Shown piece after piece: positions 1 through 11,617 of a stretch of DNA of 64,000 nt. A model generated the notes under the pieces. The model was not told the origin of the DNA. It saw only the letters and a program-made list of their open reading frames with translations, and searched no databases. The translations under genes were made by a program, and so were the position numbers. Positions within the stretch are counted from its first letter, which is position 1. Each line of letters opens with the position of its first letter. This DNA is from Opisthorchis felineus (taxonomy: Eukaryota > Platyhelminthes > Trematoda > Opisthorchiida > Opisthorchiidae). The stretch lies in NCBI GenBank assembly GCA_004794785.1, contig SJOL01006491.1, positions 138,683 to 202,682 of the forward strand, given 5' to 3'.

Positions 1-345
1 TCACATGTAGTATGAATAGCGCAGGGGGATTCGTCGTTATGGGATGGATTCGGTATCGTGCCTTGATTGTATTGTGGTTTCTCCTCATCATCATGAGAGT
101 GAGTTATTCTGATCTATCTGGTAAGTGCTTCCTTCTACAGAACACATAACTGGAGGATTTTGTGAAAAAAAGACCATTTTATTTTCGTGATCAGTATGCG
201 ACCATGATGTGGTGTTACTAGCACAGTAGTGACGAACGTGATTTGAGGAATCTGGGCCGTGAAACTTCCCAAAATCGTTGTTCGCATAGACCTCTACAGT
301 AATGTAGAGCTCAGTGATTCTTATGTAGTTTTGGGGGTGATGCAA
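1..345 (-). repeat. Outer end of copy A (block T, inverted)
   Basis: Read on the minus strand, this stretch follows 20,636-20,950 almost base for base, including the tail around CATTCATACTACA-like sequence at the very edge of the window. Related but more diverged copies lie at 17,930-18,190 and 38,630-38,875. It shows that the inverted duplication continues outward beyond the arm that ends near base 351, and beyond the left edge of the window. No coding content was recognised. Confidence 0.8.
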
Positions 346-350
346 TGTGA

Positions 351-3300
351 TTTACACGTGGCCATAGCCGCTTTTGTGCAACTGATGAATGTGTATTCAG
401 ATAGGAACCGCTATTGAGGAATTCAAGAAATAACGAAGCCACTTGCGAATAGTCGGAATGATTTATCTGAGTGCACGTCAGTCCATGCGGAAAAACAGAT
501 AAATATCAAACCGGCATGAAAACAACAGCGAACTGTGATTTGACTCTTCGTGATTATATTCAGAATCCAAGGCCAGATACATTCAATGGCCGGCTGAAAC
601 AGACTTTCGTGGCCTTACTATTTTCCGGTAATTATTCATTTAGTTGTGTTATCCTAACATTATTTTGACACAGTTCAGCTGATTTCTTCTAGGTGAGCTA
701 ACGTAACCGTATTTGGCATCTTAGAGTTTGTGCCATGCGATTTCTCATTATATGCCAACCTAAGAGGATGATCAGTATAGCCCAATCGGTGGCCATCAAG
801 CTATTTAGCACGAAAAGCTTCAGTGTGTAAAATTGTCTAGACGAGATGCGGCTGACATTCAGATGAGTCCCCATTAACAGCGAGCTAATTTGCAAACGAG
901 TACACAAACAGAACTTCATAGCAACTGGCGTTCAAGAAAACATAAAGAAACAAATGGAAGCTCAGGGAATGCGCCCACCGTAATAAGCATCGCAAATTGT
1001 GCAGTATTTTTCGGAGTAGATGAAAACCTCAGAGCATCGTCGACATAGCTCAGTTAGCGGTCACAAGTCTGAGCGTTCTAAAGCCATCTGGCACGCACAT
1101 ATCTTCTGTGTAAAATGTTCTCGAATTTTAGTTGCTTTACAACTTAGGATACCTCCTAAATTCGGAGGAGCGGTAGAACATGATAGCACCTGTTAGATCA
1201 CTATGCTTTCTTAAACGTATTATACTGTATAAAACTTATAAATACTTTATCCTCATCAATTAACGTGATGTTTCCCATACTTCCTACTCGCTTGCAGCAC
1301 GTACAGCAAATCCAGCGGCACATTTTGTGTATGCGATCAACCATGTTCAGCATCCGCAAGGGATCACCGCAACACATTATTACAACTGATGAAATGGAGC
1401 ATGCCGCAAATACTGGCACCATGTTGTCACTTACCATCCCGACATCACGGATAACGTCTGTTTATTCTATGTGGATAATATTCTAAGCCCTGGCGCAAGA
1501 GGCTGGAACGTTTTCGCGTCAGATAAAAGACTCGGACGAAACACGAAATGGAAACACATTTAAGGCTATTGGGCAAGAGGTTTGTGCATTACAAGGTGAA
1601 GTGTTTTCGGCGTGTGCAGAACAGACGAAACTTTCCACGGCATAGACGGGCGATTTTTTTGCCTCATCTAACAATGCTATAGTCTTTCCAGCTGTTAACT
1701 CAAAGCCTAATATGAACGCAAAATTTGGCTAGCATTTCAAACTTTCGAACGCGAACCTATCTTCAAATGAACTATTCTAGCATATCATCGTAGCCGTCTA
1801 CACAGCTAGCAATGACCGTGAGTGTGCCAGTTTTGTTTCATCTTAGATGCTGGGCATTCAGTGATGTGGGCATGCCTTCGCTTTTTGTGTGGACTATTCT
1901 CGAGTTACTTTCTGGCGCTAGATGTTTACACCTGACGAATCTTTCTTCCGTTAGCACAACGCAAAAGTCTGGCTGCCAGAATTCCTAGGACCAATTCACA
2001 TTTCGCAATACAGGGTCGTCCAAAGATGAATGCTTCTGCATGCATCTCTTCTAGAGGCAGCTTCTTCCAGAAGAAACTGAGTTACCAAGCCATCTGCATC
2101 ATCATTTAAATTTCGCGCGTTCTGGTGAAAAACGACAAATCGATACGTAGGAGGCCATTGTGCAAAACTCGGATTGTAAGTGGACTGGGATAAAGTAGCG
2201 GAATGTGACATTTGCCAGTCACCAGATTGTTCAACTAAGTTGAGGTGCGGTAGCATGCGGAAAATTGTCGAAAAACCAACCGAACCAACTCCGTGGAAAC
2301 TGAAATAGAGCATCAGAGCACTACAACTGGGCGACTATTGCGCTTGATGTCTCAATGATGGGATACCAAAGAATTTGAAATTCTAACCTGTGCCACAGTT
2401 ATAAGTTAGAAACTATCTTCACAGTTAGGTCGATCGACTGTACCAAATGTGTTGTTCGCTTTGTAAATATGCTAGTAATCGTTTAAAAGTTACCCCGAAA
2501 AATGCAGTGTATTTGCTCTCAAAATGTATTTGTTTACTCGGTTCCATGTAGCTTGTGGACAAAAATAGACCATGAAAGTTGGAAATTTAGATGCTGCACC
2601 TATCCCAAGTGAATGGCTTGAAATTAGTGACTTCCGTCAGTTTTAATCGAGTGGATTGTATCATAGCCAAGATTGGTCGACCTGCTCCTGCCAAATATCG
2701 TTAAATTCAAATGTTATCCCGTCCTCATAATAATGATGATGACGGGATGAACATTGCGACATGGAACGAAGAATGAAGTCATAAAGACCAGAATAACTGA
2801 ACCAGTCAGTGCTGAAGATAGACCTTGCCTTAGTTTTCATGACTGGCTTCAAGCGAGTCTGATCGTGTCCAGGAGCTCAGGCCACAGTCACACGTGTGAT
2901 AACTGCAGAAAGGGAGCCACAAAGCGGAGTTTACAAATAGATGGTTTGTGTAAGTTACTATGATTAAGATGCACTGGTATGCGCTTTGCACTCACAGGGT
3001 GCAAGGGCATGCTTCTGGACGTGTAGTCACTGAACACGCCACCTAAATTCCAAGGAAGACATTCGAAGTTGTGGGGCGTTTCACATATGTTGGACGTCGA
3101 AATAGTCCCAATTGTAGTGCTATATATGATGTCAATGCACGAATCTCTAGGGCTCAGATCGCTCCTGCAGACATGAGACAGCCGTGGCATCAAAGCAACA
3201 TATCCCCGAATCTCAAGGGACGTGTATATCATGCAACTATACGGGTTAGCTTAGAGTATGGTTGTAAGAATTGGCCGATTCGAGCAGCGGAACTGAGACG

Positions 3301-5028
3301 CCTTCAGGTCTTCGACAACCGTTATCTCAGAAACAAAGCTGCTGTGGCATGGTTGCAGTGAATCCGTAACGGGACAATCAGAAAACGAGTGTTCGGTTGT
3401 ACAACGGGGACTTCTATCAAAGAATGTGTCCAATGCACGAGGCTGCGACGACTAGGCCGTGTATTGCGCGTGCCGAAAAAAGTGCTATTTTCCTTGTCCA
3501 ATTCAGGTTGACGGAATTCCAGTGGTGGTCAACCTCTGAACCGGCAGAATAGTATGAAAGAGATTACGATACGTCCGGGCACTATCAGTGCAACTCGGCT
3601 TGCAGGAAGGACACGGCGTGATCTCAGCTTGCTTGATTGGAGAAGTTTTCAAATGAATTATGGTTGCATGGGAGAGAAGTATTATTGCTCAACGTTGACG
3701 TTTTGCTGCCGATGTTGATGAGGAGGATATACTGCGAACAGTGAATATAGTCAGTGAATATATTCAGATCCCACAGGGTTTCGGGATATTTTGCTAATCA
3801 TACCAAGCAAACAAACCCAAGTCATTATGGGAAATGTGGCATACCACCTAGCAGTTCAGCTAAAACAGGAAATCAGGAATAAATTCGGTTCACAAAATAA
3901 GGGTTGTCAATAAACATGTAATCGATGTGACCTCGAGCACCTCGAAAATCCACGTATGAGGTGATTTTACTCGTCAGCCTCGGCAGTTGATACTCGGTCC
4001 GTACTCTGGATGTCACCAGTGCGACTGGATTCGACATCCAGTCATTCTGATTTCCCAAAGCTCAGTTTGTATCAACTCCTGGTATATAGCTACTGTGCGA
4101 CTCAAAGAAATATCCTTGAGGTTTGTGAATGCTGTTCGTGCTTGTTATTCCGACACTTCTGGTCGGATGGGGGAAATAGTGAGCCGTCCGTAACTTTCCC
4201 CACAGAACTACTGGGGGACATCAGAGTTGTTTTCTCTCCCCACCTTTGTTTATTTCCATAGGTGTTATTGTCGGAAAGTACATTCTAGAAGGAACTGTGG
4301 ATCTGCATGTCGAAGTCGCATCTGAAGAAATATGGTGAATTGAAATTGTGCGGATATTCTTCTATTGTTTGATGATAATGGGTTCTGAATACCTGTTCCA
4401 AATATACTACCAAAAATGGCCAATTTTACGGCATACGCATTGCAGCGTCTTATTTCAACTCACATACGCCATAGATACTTCAGAATTGGGACCTTGAGCT
4501 TACTGATATAGTTAGTTATGTTGGCATCTGCATAAGCCGTGTCTGCAATTTGATGGATGAAGTAAATGCACGAGTCATCATGCTAAGGTGCTATCATCAA
4601 AAGCAAACATTAACGAGGCTAGAAGCCTCTGTCTACAAAAGCTTGAAAACTTGACACCGCTGATACGGATACCCTGATCATCTTACTGCATTTGAGTATC
4701 AATGTCGTACTCGCGTGCAAGGATTGACTGACAGTCCGTAAAGAAGTGCGTAAGCAAGCTCTAGTAAATGAGCTGATTTCGCTTGATCAACGGAGGAGTT
4801 TGTCAGATTAGGGCGCATGCAGACATGCTCGATTGTTGTCTGCCAAAGAAAATACGTTTGATACTTTTATACTCGTATTGGCTATGAGTTCGCGAAGCAC
4901 AGGCTACGACGTGACAGCACGAAGTGAATCTGAATTCTGCCGAGTTGAGGGCCAGAGGTCCTCCTGCCTTCCTAGGTGGAGTCCACGCGATTCACCTTGC
5001 GCGTAGTTGGATGGCTTGCAGAATTTGG
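351..5028 (-). repeat. Left arm of large inverted duplication (copy A)
   Basis: The reverse complement of this arm matches 11,618-16,275 throughout. In the stretches compared by eye there are only a few substitutions and small indels per several hundred bases, about 97-99 percent identity. Every small reading frame here has a mirror-image partner on the opposite strand of the right arm; for example 1,996-2,313 minus pairs with 14,317-14,634 plus. The inner end is sharp near 5,028, after a shared ATGGCTTGCA-type sequence. The arm contains a reverse-transcriptase fossil and otherwise no recognisable gene. Confidence 0.92.
2965..3720 (+). pseudogene. Non-LTR retrotransposon reverse transcriptase remnant (copy A)
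   Basis: This is the C-terminal half of a LINE-type reverse transcriptase, the enzyme that copies retrotransposon RNA into the chromosome. In order it shows FTYVG, a [20 protein letters not shown] stretch, [19 protein letters not shown], and a degraded LRRLGRVLRVP that corresponds to the GHVLRMP motif of flatworm elements. TGA interrupts it at 3,359-3,361 and the same frame then continues to another TGA near 3,511. A further homologous stretch with the NSMKEIT motif follows in a shifted frame. The catalytic YADD box and everything N-terminal are absent. The copy is dead. It is duplicated at 12,917-13,672 and, more diverged, at 29,109-30,490. Confidence 0.8.
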
Positions 5029-8000
5029 TACCTTGAGCGTCGTCGTTGCATTGTCATCTAAACAATTCTTCTCCTTCCCGCACACAGCCATCCTGATAAG
5101 TTTACACTAAGAGTTGAGGCACGTGGCTCGAGCTTCCTTCTCATTGTGGGTCACATCATCGTCATTGCAAATGCTTGGCCATGTCGGGATTTGAGCTCTA
5201 GACATCTGCTGTGTGAGGCAAGCCAGTTCGCCAGTTAGGCACTCTATTATCAAGCCTGAACGGTCTAATATGTTCACGGTAGAGCCATGCGAATGGTTCT
5301 CCTTTCTAACCTGAACGTGCGTAATGCTGAATTGATTATAGTGGGATAGATTCCGCGTCTTCTCCAAAACTGTCACCAGTAACCAAATGTATTCCACATA
5401 AGGTGAAACTGAGATCCTGTGGTGTTTTCTACCTCACCAAAACGGTAATACAAAAATTCATCGGAATGTGGTTTATCATTCTTTGTTAAAATCCACCTTG
5501 ACAAAGTATCGATTTGGATAGAATCTGCACCCCTAACTAAGGAGGTAACTAATGTACACACGTATGTGGCTTCCCTAATTGGTGGCAAATGTAGCGGCCG
5601 CTGCTCGCCAGAAAGAATTCCGACGGGTAGTAAGTTGGTGCATCGAAAATGCCTTGTTGTTGTTGTTTATGGGAATGTATTGAAAGCATGGAACGGAGAT
5701 GCGACTCAGTGTGGTTATAAAGGAGAATAAGCTGAAACCTCACTGAATCTCCCGTTAATCATAGTATTCAACTGAGGTCTGCACAAAGTTCAACCTATGT
5801 TTAAGTTGATACAATTCTCGATATTTCGGCATACTATCTAGACGGAATATACAACTCATAATCTTTCTGAAAACCATTCGACATCGCACGATCGGTTTCG
5901 GTCTTCTTGGGTCTCATCAGACACCTTCACTGTCCGAGATTTCGTCAGGCCTATTCTGTTCTGAACACCAAACTGAACACAGGCGGTTGGAAATGGTATA
6001 TTCTCTCATAAAGAAAACACTCACAGAGAACGTCTCAACTGGTGTTAACTAAGGATGTAATATTCCCTGATGGGATGCATCCTTCACTCATTGTACGAGC
6101 AAACAGTATTATAAAAAACTCAAATACTGATTATGGAAATTTTATACAGCGTAGCTGATGTATTATCACTATGAGCTTCTTGATAACTTCCGCTAAATAA
6201 AAATCACCTCTGAAAAACACCAACTGTCCTCAGAGATGCCGAGCCTTACCAAAACGCCTAGTTTGGCATACTTCAATAGTAAACTTCGTCCCAAAAGAAG
6301 CCAACTCACAGGAGCTTTCGCCTTGAGTCGGTCCTTTAAATAACTCTTCCTGAATGGGTACCTGTAAAACAATGTACTTTTTAAAAAACAGACTTCTGAT
6401 CAATCTCATCAAAGGGCCTGCCTAGGATAGGCCACATTCAATACCTGGTCTCGCCTAGGAGAGAACTAATTATTCGAAGGACTTTTAGGGAAACAAACAC
6501 AATTGGTCTGACATAAAACGTTGCGTTCACCGAAGGAAAATTTGTCACATGTCGAAAATCATGGCTTGGGAATGAATATTGTAATGATGACTTTGCATAA
6601 ATACACAAAATTTCAGTGGACGAATGTTTCATCCTGCTCTTTGTGAGATTGTGTTCTGCTCATAGGGACATTGATAGTAATCATTGGTGTGGGATGAGGA
6701 TGTGGTCTTCTAAGGTTTGTTATTTTCAACACTAACCTTACAGGATTGGATGAATAGTCCCTCTGATGGGACTAATGTCGGATTACTATTTTTGTGCTCA
6801 GCTGGCATCCAGTGTTGCGTACCAAAATGACGAAAATTTCAAGCAACGCATTATTGTATTACCATAAAAGGCACCGCTTACAAATGAGCTCGCCCACTCA
6901 ATGAATTTGTGAATCGTATTTCCCAAGTGCATGTCAACAACCCGGATGGTCTGGGTTTATTTATTGCCAAATGACTAGTGCTGTTATCAAAACATATTCA
7001 TTTGTCATTGAAAGTTTCATTGTACAGAGCCGTATTCTTAGTGGCTGGTGCTTGGCCGGAGTAGACTGTGATAGGACTCTGATAGTTGCAAAATGGCCCA
7101 ATATGATGAAAACCAGTCAAGAGTGAGTTGACAAACTTACCCGCTGTCCGACAATAGACGGCGTTTACATAGGTCCCATATTGCTATCTTTGACGCACCA
7201 AATGCATGTGCTCATGTGTAGACGTTCCCTCACTTGACAGGTTAATGTGATCTTCCACAAAAGTTCCCTATGCATACGGTACCTTGGTAAGTTCGTTGAG
7301 CAATAAACCTAATCATGGAAATTTCTGGACGGTTTCTGATATGTGCCCACGTTTTGACGGTACAAGAAATTACACACCCTCATTTTGGAATCAATACATT
7401 GCAGTCAGTATCATCCGTATTAGAACTACGTCATCAGTAAGATGTTATGTTGATGTAGGTTTTTAAGTATTTTCTCGGCATCCGGCACGAACAAATGTGA
7501 GATGCACCGGATAAGAGCTGTGAACAAATTTGTGAAAATATTGAGAGGGCGGCCTTTCTTTGGTGATACCAAGGGAGCTGGCCGTATTCGTCTGATCATC
7601 ACTTGAGAGTATTATTATTTAGTCACATGACTTATTAAGATACTGTTGTAACATCCTCGTTATAGTGGTTACGTATTTTATACAAAATTAGCAGTGATGG
7701 ACGACACTATAGGCTAAGTTTGGATAAGCTGAAAAGCTCTGAACGACTGGGCATAAATACCCAGTACTTGCGACTGCAACTAATTTCGCGGTATCTCCGC
7801 CAGTTTCTTTCAGACCTGGCGCTACACAGGATTGGGCCTCTTACTGGATGGTTGAGTAATAGGAATCAGCTCATATTATGTACGTGCACAATCAACTGCT
7901 AATTACCTATGTTTGTAACTACCAGATATTTGAACCGCGCCGTTATCCTCATGTGTCAGCTGGGGTAATGTTTACCCACATAAAATAAGGTATACAATAG

Positions 8001-9834
8001 GGCGAATGATGAATACAATGCTGCGAAAGTATCCGAGTTTTGGCATGAAAGACTGCGTGGACACGTAATGTCGGAAACTTTGAGGTGAGTGTAAAGTGAA
8101 TGTAGATAAGCCTAATGTTACGAACGCACAAAACATTGTGTTCGCAGCGTGTTTATGATGTGATGATGGATCCTAAATGGTAGCAAACTCACGCTCTGAA
8201 CATGCCGCTGCCATCAGTGTCATAAAACACCCGGTACTTACTGGACAACGAAAGCCAAAAACTCAAAACCAGCGACGACCAAGCAAGCAGACAAACAGAA
8301 TCCAGTAACTAATGTCCTCAGACTTGAGGCTTTCGATTCCCCTTGTAAAATTTTCCAATGAAGCGGAAGGTGCTAGTCTAGGACGATTGGAAAAGATTTC
8401 AGTGTTCTTTGAATTGGTTTCGCGGGATATTTTGTCGTCTGCTTTCTACTCTGTTAGGTTTAGACTTATTCGTCTTTCAGTGATTCAGCTAATGTTCTAA
8501 CTTCACTCTCCTCCCTGCATAGTATCAGCTATGTCCACTGCACTTGCCATATCCCCTAATTCACATTTGGCACAACCTGTGGCATTCATTTTTAGGGCAT
8601 GAAGCAGATATATCCAATTCTGGAATACGTAGAGAGAAGCGAGCTTCCAAAGAAATGACGACTCCCCCCCCCACCCAGAAAACTGCGGTAATCTAGGAAT
8701 AGGAGTGGATCAGAGGCCATTCATCAGAGTATACTAATCCACATCACTCGCCTGTCTGGAACAAATTATCTTCAGCTAATTTACAGGTACTCTCTGAGAT
8801 CAAGGGGGATTCGCAAAACCACTTGAGACAGCCACACGCAAAAATTCGCCTGAGACTGGATTTAGGTACTCCTGCCGCGTGGCTCTCGCGTGGCTCTCGC
8901 GGGCCTCCCACGTAACTCGTTTCCACTATATGCGTTCATAAGGGCAAATTATCCTCCAAAGAAATGTTTTAATTATCCACGGAGTTTCTTCTGCACCTCC
9001 CAAGTATTCTTCTTGTTGAAAATCGAATCGGGGCGGTCTACGAGGGATCATTCTTTACCAAACTAAGCGATCGGGGATGTGAGTACGCTTCTGGCTAAAG
9101 AACCACTAGGCTGTACTGCTCCCAGACGCAGATGGTTTCACTTGGCATGTTAAAGGCCCTCCCGTTCCGTCCACTTGTAGCTTCTTGAGATACTGAACAG
9201 AACACTGGTCCCTGTGATGAAGAGCCACTACCCTGCAGCGGAAATATCCGCCTGGTCTGGCACAACGACAGCCAGAAATGATGAACGACGACTCAGTTAT
9301 ATCAGAAGACAGCTATGTTTCGTTAAAAGCTGTCAGAAGGGGTCGGGATCATTGAGCAGCAAGATAGTTTCATCTGTTTGGAAAATAGACTGCAAATTGC
9401 GTTGGAGGTAGCAAAATACTCAAGTGAAGTCCTCGATTATGGTGGACTCCAAGAATAATCGGTTAGCGTCCCGTCGAAGAGATTTCAGCACTCTTATGTG
9501 TACTCTACTACATCACAAAAATATTCTCACTTGGTGCCCTTCCGATGACTCCTAATGTTGGAGCGGATAACAGTTCTTTCTATAGGAGTGCGGCTAGTAG
9601 AAAGCTGGTGACAGACCGCCAAACTACTCTTGTAAGTCTCTCTACCACCCAAATCTCCAGAGTGCGAAGATTCGCCTCTCATCTCATTGATATCTCAGCT
9701 ATCGGAAGTTTACTTAGGTCGTCCTCACTGAGGTGACGAATCACCGGAGGCGTCTTAGAGGGTCTTTAGGAATTTGCCTATTTCGCCAAACATAACTCTG
9801 AAGAGTCAGTGTGAGCTCAAGAGAATAGTGTGTA

Positions 9835-9880
9835 GTAGTATGTATATAGTATGTATGTAGTAGTACTGTATAGTAGGCAA
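9835..9880. repeat. Imperfect TAG/TATG-rich simple repeat
   Basis: A short low-complexity stretch built from GTAGTA, GTATGTA and TATAGTA words. It lies in the spacer and has no other feature. Confidence 0.6.
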
Positions 9881-10489
9881 GCTAGAATGGCTCAAACCTA
9901 CTTGTAGCTTGCGATTTCTGCTATCTAGAACTGGCCAAGCTGACGGCATCTCAGTCCTAGCACTTCATGGTGAATGGCAGCTATGCATCGAGGAGATGCT
10001 AAGACCAAAATGTTTGATTTTACTTGACGCTACCGACGGCGAATACGGTGCTTACCTAAGGAGCGTATGAGTTCAACTTACTGGTTCGGTGCGTTCCGGA
10101 TATTATTCGGCCAAAGTAAGTGTGCCAAACCGGCAACAAAGATACTGTTTCAAAACTAGTTGCCCAGAATCAGTCGAATCTCGTGAAAAGGAACAATGAT
10201 ACAAACATTTTCGTTCGAAGACTGCTTTGAAACATTGATATATCCGAGACCGCATAGCCAGTCGAAAAGACTGCAATAAAGAATAGGTTGCTAGGATTCG
10301 AGATGTCACGATTTTTTCATATAAAATTCTAATCAACAGTCACCCTTAACAGAAGTCTTGACCATGTACGCATACCCGACGTTGTAAACTCGAGCGGTCG
10401 TGTGCATTGTGAAAACTTGTGCCGCCAGTTTGACACAGCTGACGGCCCACTAGCTGTCGCAGATCAGCTGGTATCTTTTGAGTATGACT

Positions 10490-10940
10490 ACAAAATGAAG
10501 TAATCCAGTCGTTTTAATTTCAGTTTTCGTAGGACTGTAGCCATTATGCACCTTCTTTAGTTGTCTGCAAGATTTCACTGCCCTATGCAGCGAAGTGCAT
10601 GGTGTGTTGCATAGTCTTGTGGCCTTAAATAAATAGTCAGTTCAACCGAAGGAGGGTACTATGAAGCGACTAGACGTATATCTAGCTTAATCCATTGTGA
10701 CGATAACCGTCGTAAGTGGTGTAGGTTTCATTGGGCATTCTAACTGGTTCACCATTATCAAAGGATTATACAGATTGCGATCGTGGTCACCGCCTCCTTC
10801 CACGTGGATTGTGAACTCGGAGCTCCACCTTGTTGTCTTACACAGCAGGCTCTTCAGCCAGGGGCACTGGCCTGGGCGGGTAGACAGTAGATCGCCATTG
10901 CTAAACCTGTGAACAGTTATAGTCAACGTTCCTCTCACTA
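10490..10940 (+). repeat. Block S, copy in the spacer
   Basis: Collinear with 36,040-36,425 in copy C. Shared words include TGCAGCGAAGTG, CCATTGTGACGA, GGCATTCTAACTGGTT (with one change) and CTTCAGCCAGGGGC-like sequence. Identity is roughly two-thirds to three-quarters by eye. No equivalent was found at the corresponding place in unit B. Short reading frames exist on both strands but none is recognisable. Confidence 0.75.
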
Positions 10941-11094
10941 TTCTAATCCGTTCTCGGATAAACATAATATTATGTATTCACTTTAAGTTACCATTACAAG
11001 CCCATACGCTGATAAATATTTCTTCAACGTATCAGTCCCGCTATCAAAAACTGCTATGTTCACAAGTTTTGTTTTAATAACCGACTCTGAACAC

Positions 11095-11400
11095 TCGATG
11101 GCCCGACAAAACGTGCAATTTAGTAGTCCCCGCATTAGCCAACTAATGCAGCAGCGAAAACTGCAATGGTTTGGGCACGTTGAGCGAGAACACTGAAGAA
11201 AGCTTTGCAAATTGTTATGCTTATTTGGCCATGCCCGGAGGGCAACGCTGCATTCCTGGAGGACGGCTGAGAGCCTGGATCGACATGGACATTTTCGATT
11301 TAGGGAGTGTCGGTCTCAACCTAACGCAAGACACCCGTTGCTGAAATCAGAACTGGGCCTCAATCCGTGCGGCCCTAGCTTGCACCCGCCGTTCCTAAAG
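11095..11400 (+). pseudogene. Non-LTR retrotransposon tail remnant in spacer
   Basis: A decayed C-terminal tail of a second reverse-transcriptase lineage. It reads QRKLQWFGHVER, matching the RLQWFGHV motif. After a frame change it reads GGRLRAWIDM, resembling the GGQLKTWIDTV segment that follows in flatworm elements. Several stops and frame changes occur within 300 bases and no catalytic motif remains. It differs from the fossil in the arms. Confidence 0.6.
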
Positions 11401-11617
11401 GGCAACAGTTGAGACTCGGTGGACATGACACATCATATCTTAAGAGGCAGTCGCCATAGATTGATCGAGCATCATTGAAATGAATAATCCTGCACATCAA
11501 GCCGGAACAAGATGCTTCCAGCCGGATCGACTGTGTATCATATACGAGCCGCAAAACGAACACAGTTCAGTGGTGAACAAAGACTAGCTAGGCGGCCCAG
11601 CTGGAATTGATCACGTC

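Larger units (their letters stand above)
5029..11617. other. Spacer between the inverted arms
   Basis: This 6.6 kb single-copy loop lies between the two near-identical arms. Most of it (5,029-10,480) contains only short reading frames with no recognisable motif and no detected match elsewhere in the window. Its right part holds block S, shared with copy C, and a reverse-transcriptase tail. The sequence just inside the right arm (11,560-11,617) runs smoothly into the arm, whereas the left arm ends abruptly. This suggests the right junction is the ancestral one. Confidence 0.7.

Noticed and set aside
1201..1437. A 78-codon frame conserved between arms A and B (mirror at 15,193-15,429)
   Set aside because: The arms are nearly identical at every base, so conservation of a frame there carries no information. 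The unit C equivalent is not open.
1996..2313. A 105-codon frame present in both arms and partly recognisable in unit C (31,330-31,500)
   Set aside because: In unit C the frame is broken by stops and the similarity is equally good at the nucleotide level. There is no family motif.
2716..2748. A hairpin ATCCCGTC...GACGGGAT, mirrored in the right arm
   Set aside because: The stem is only 8 base pairs with a 17-base loop, with no context suggesting a terminator, att site or regulatory element in this kind of genome.
4010..4261. An 83-codon frame in arms A and B with a similar short frame in unit C (28,623-28,820)
   Set aside because: The similarity stops after about 45 residues, with a frame change. 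It lies downstream of the reverse-transcriptase tail and is more likely element 3' sequence.
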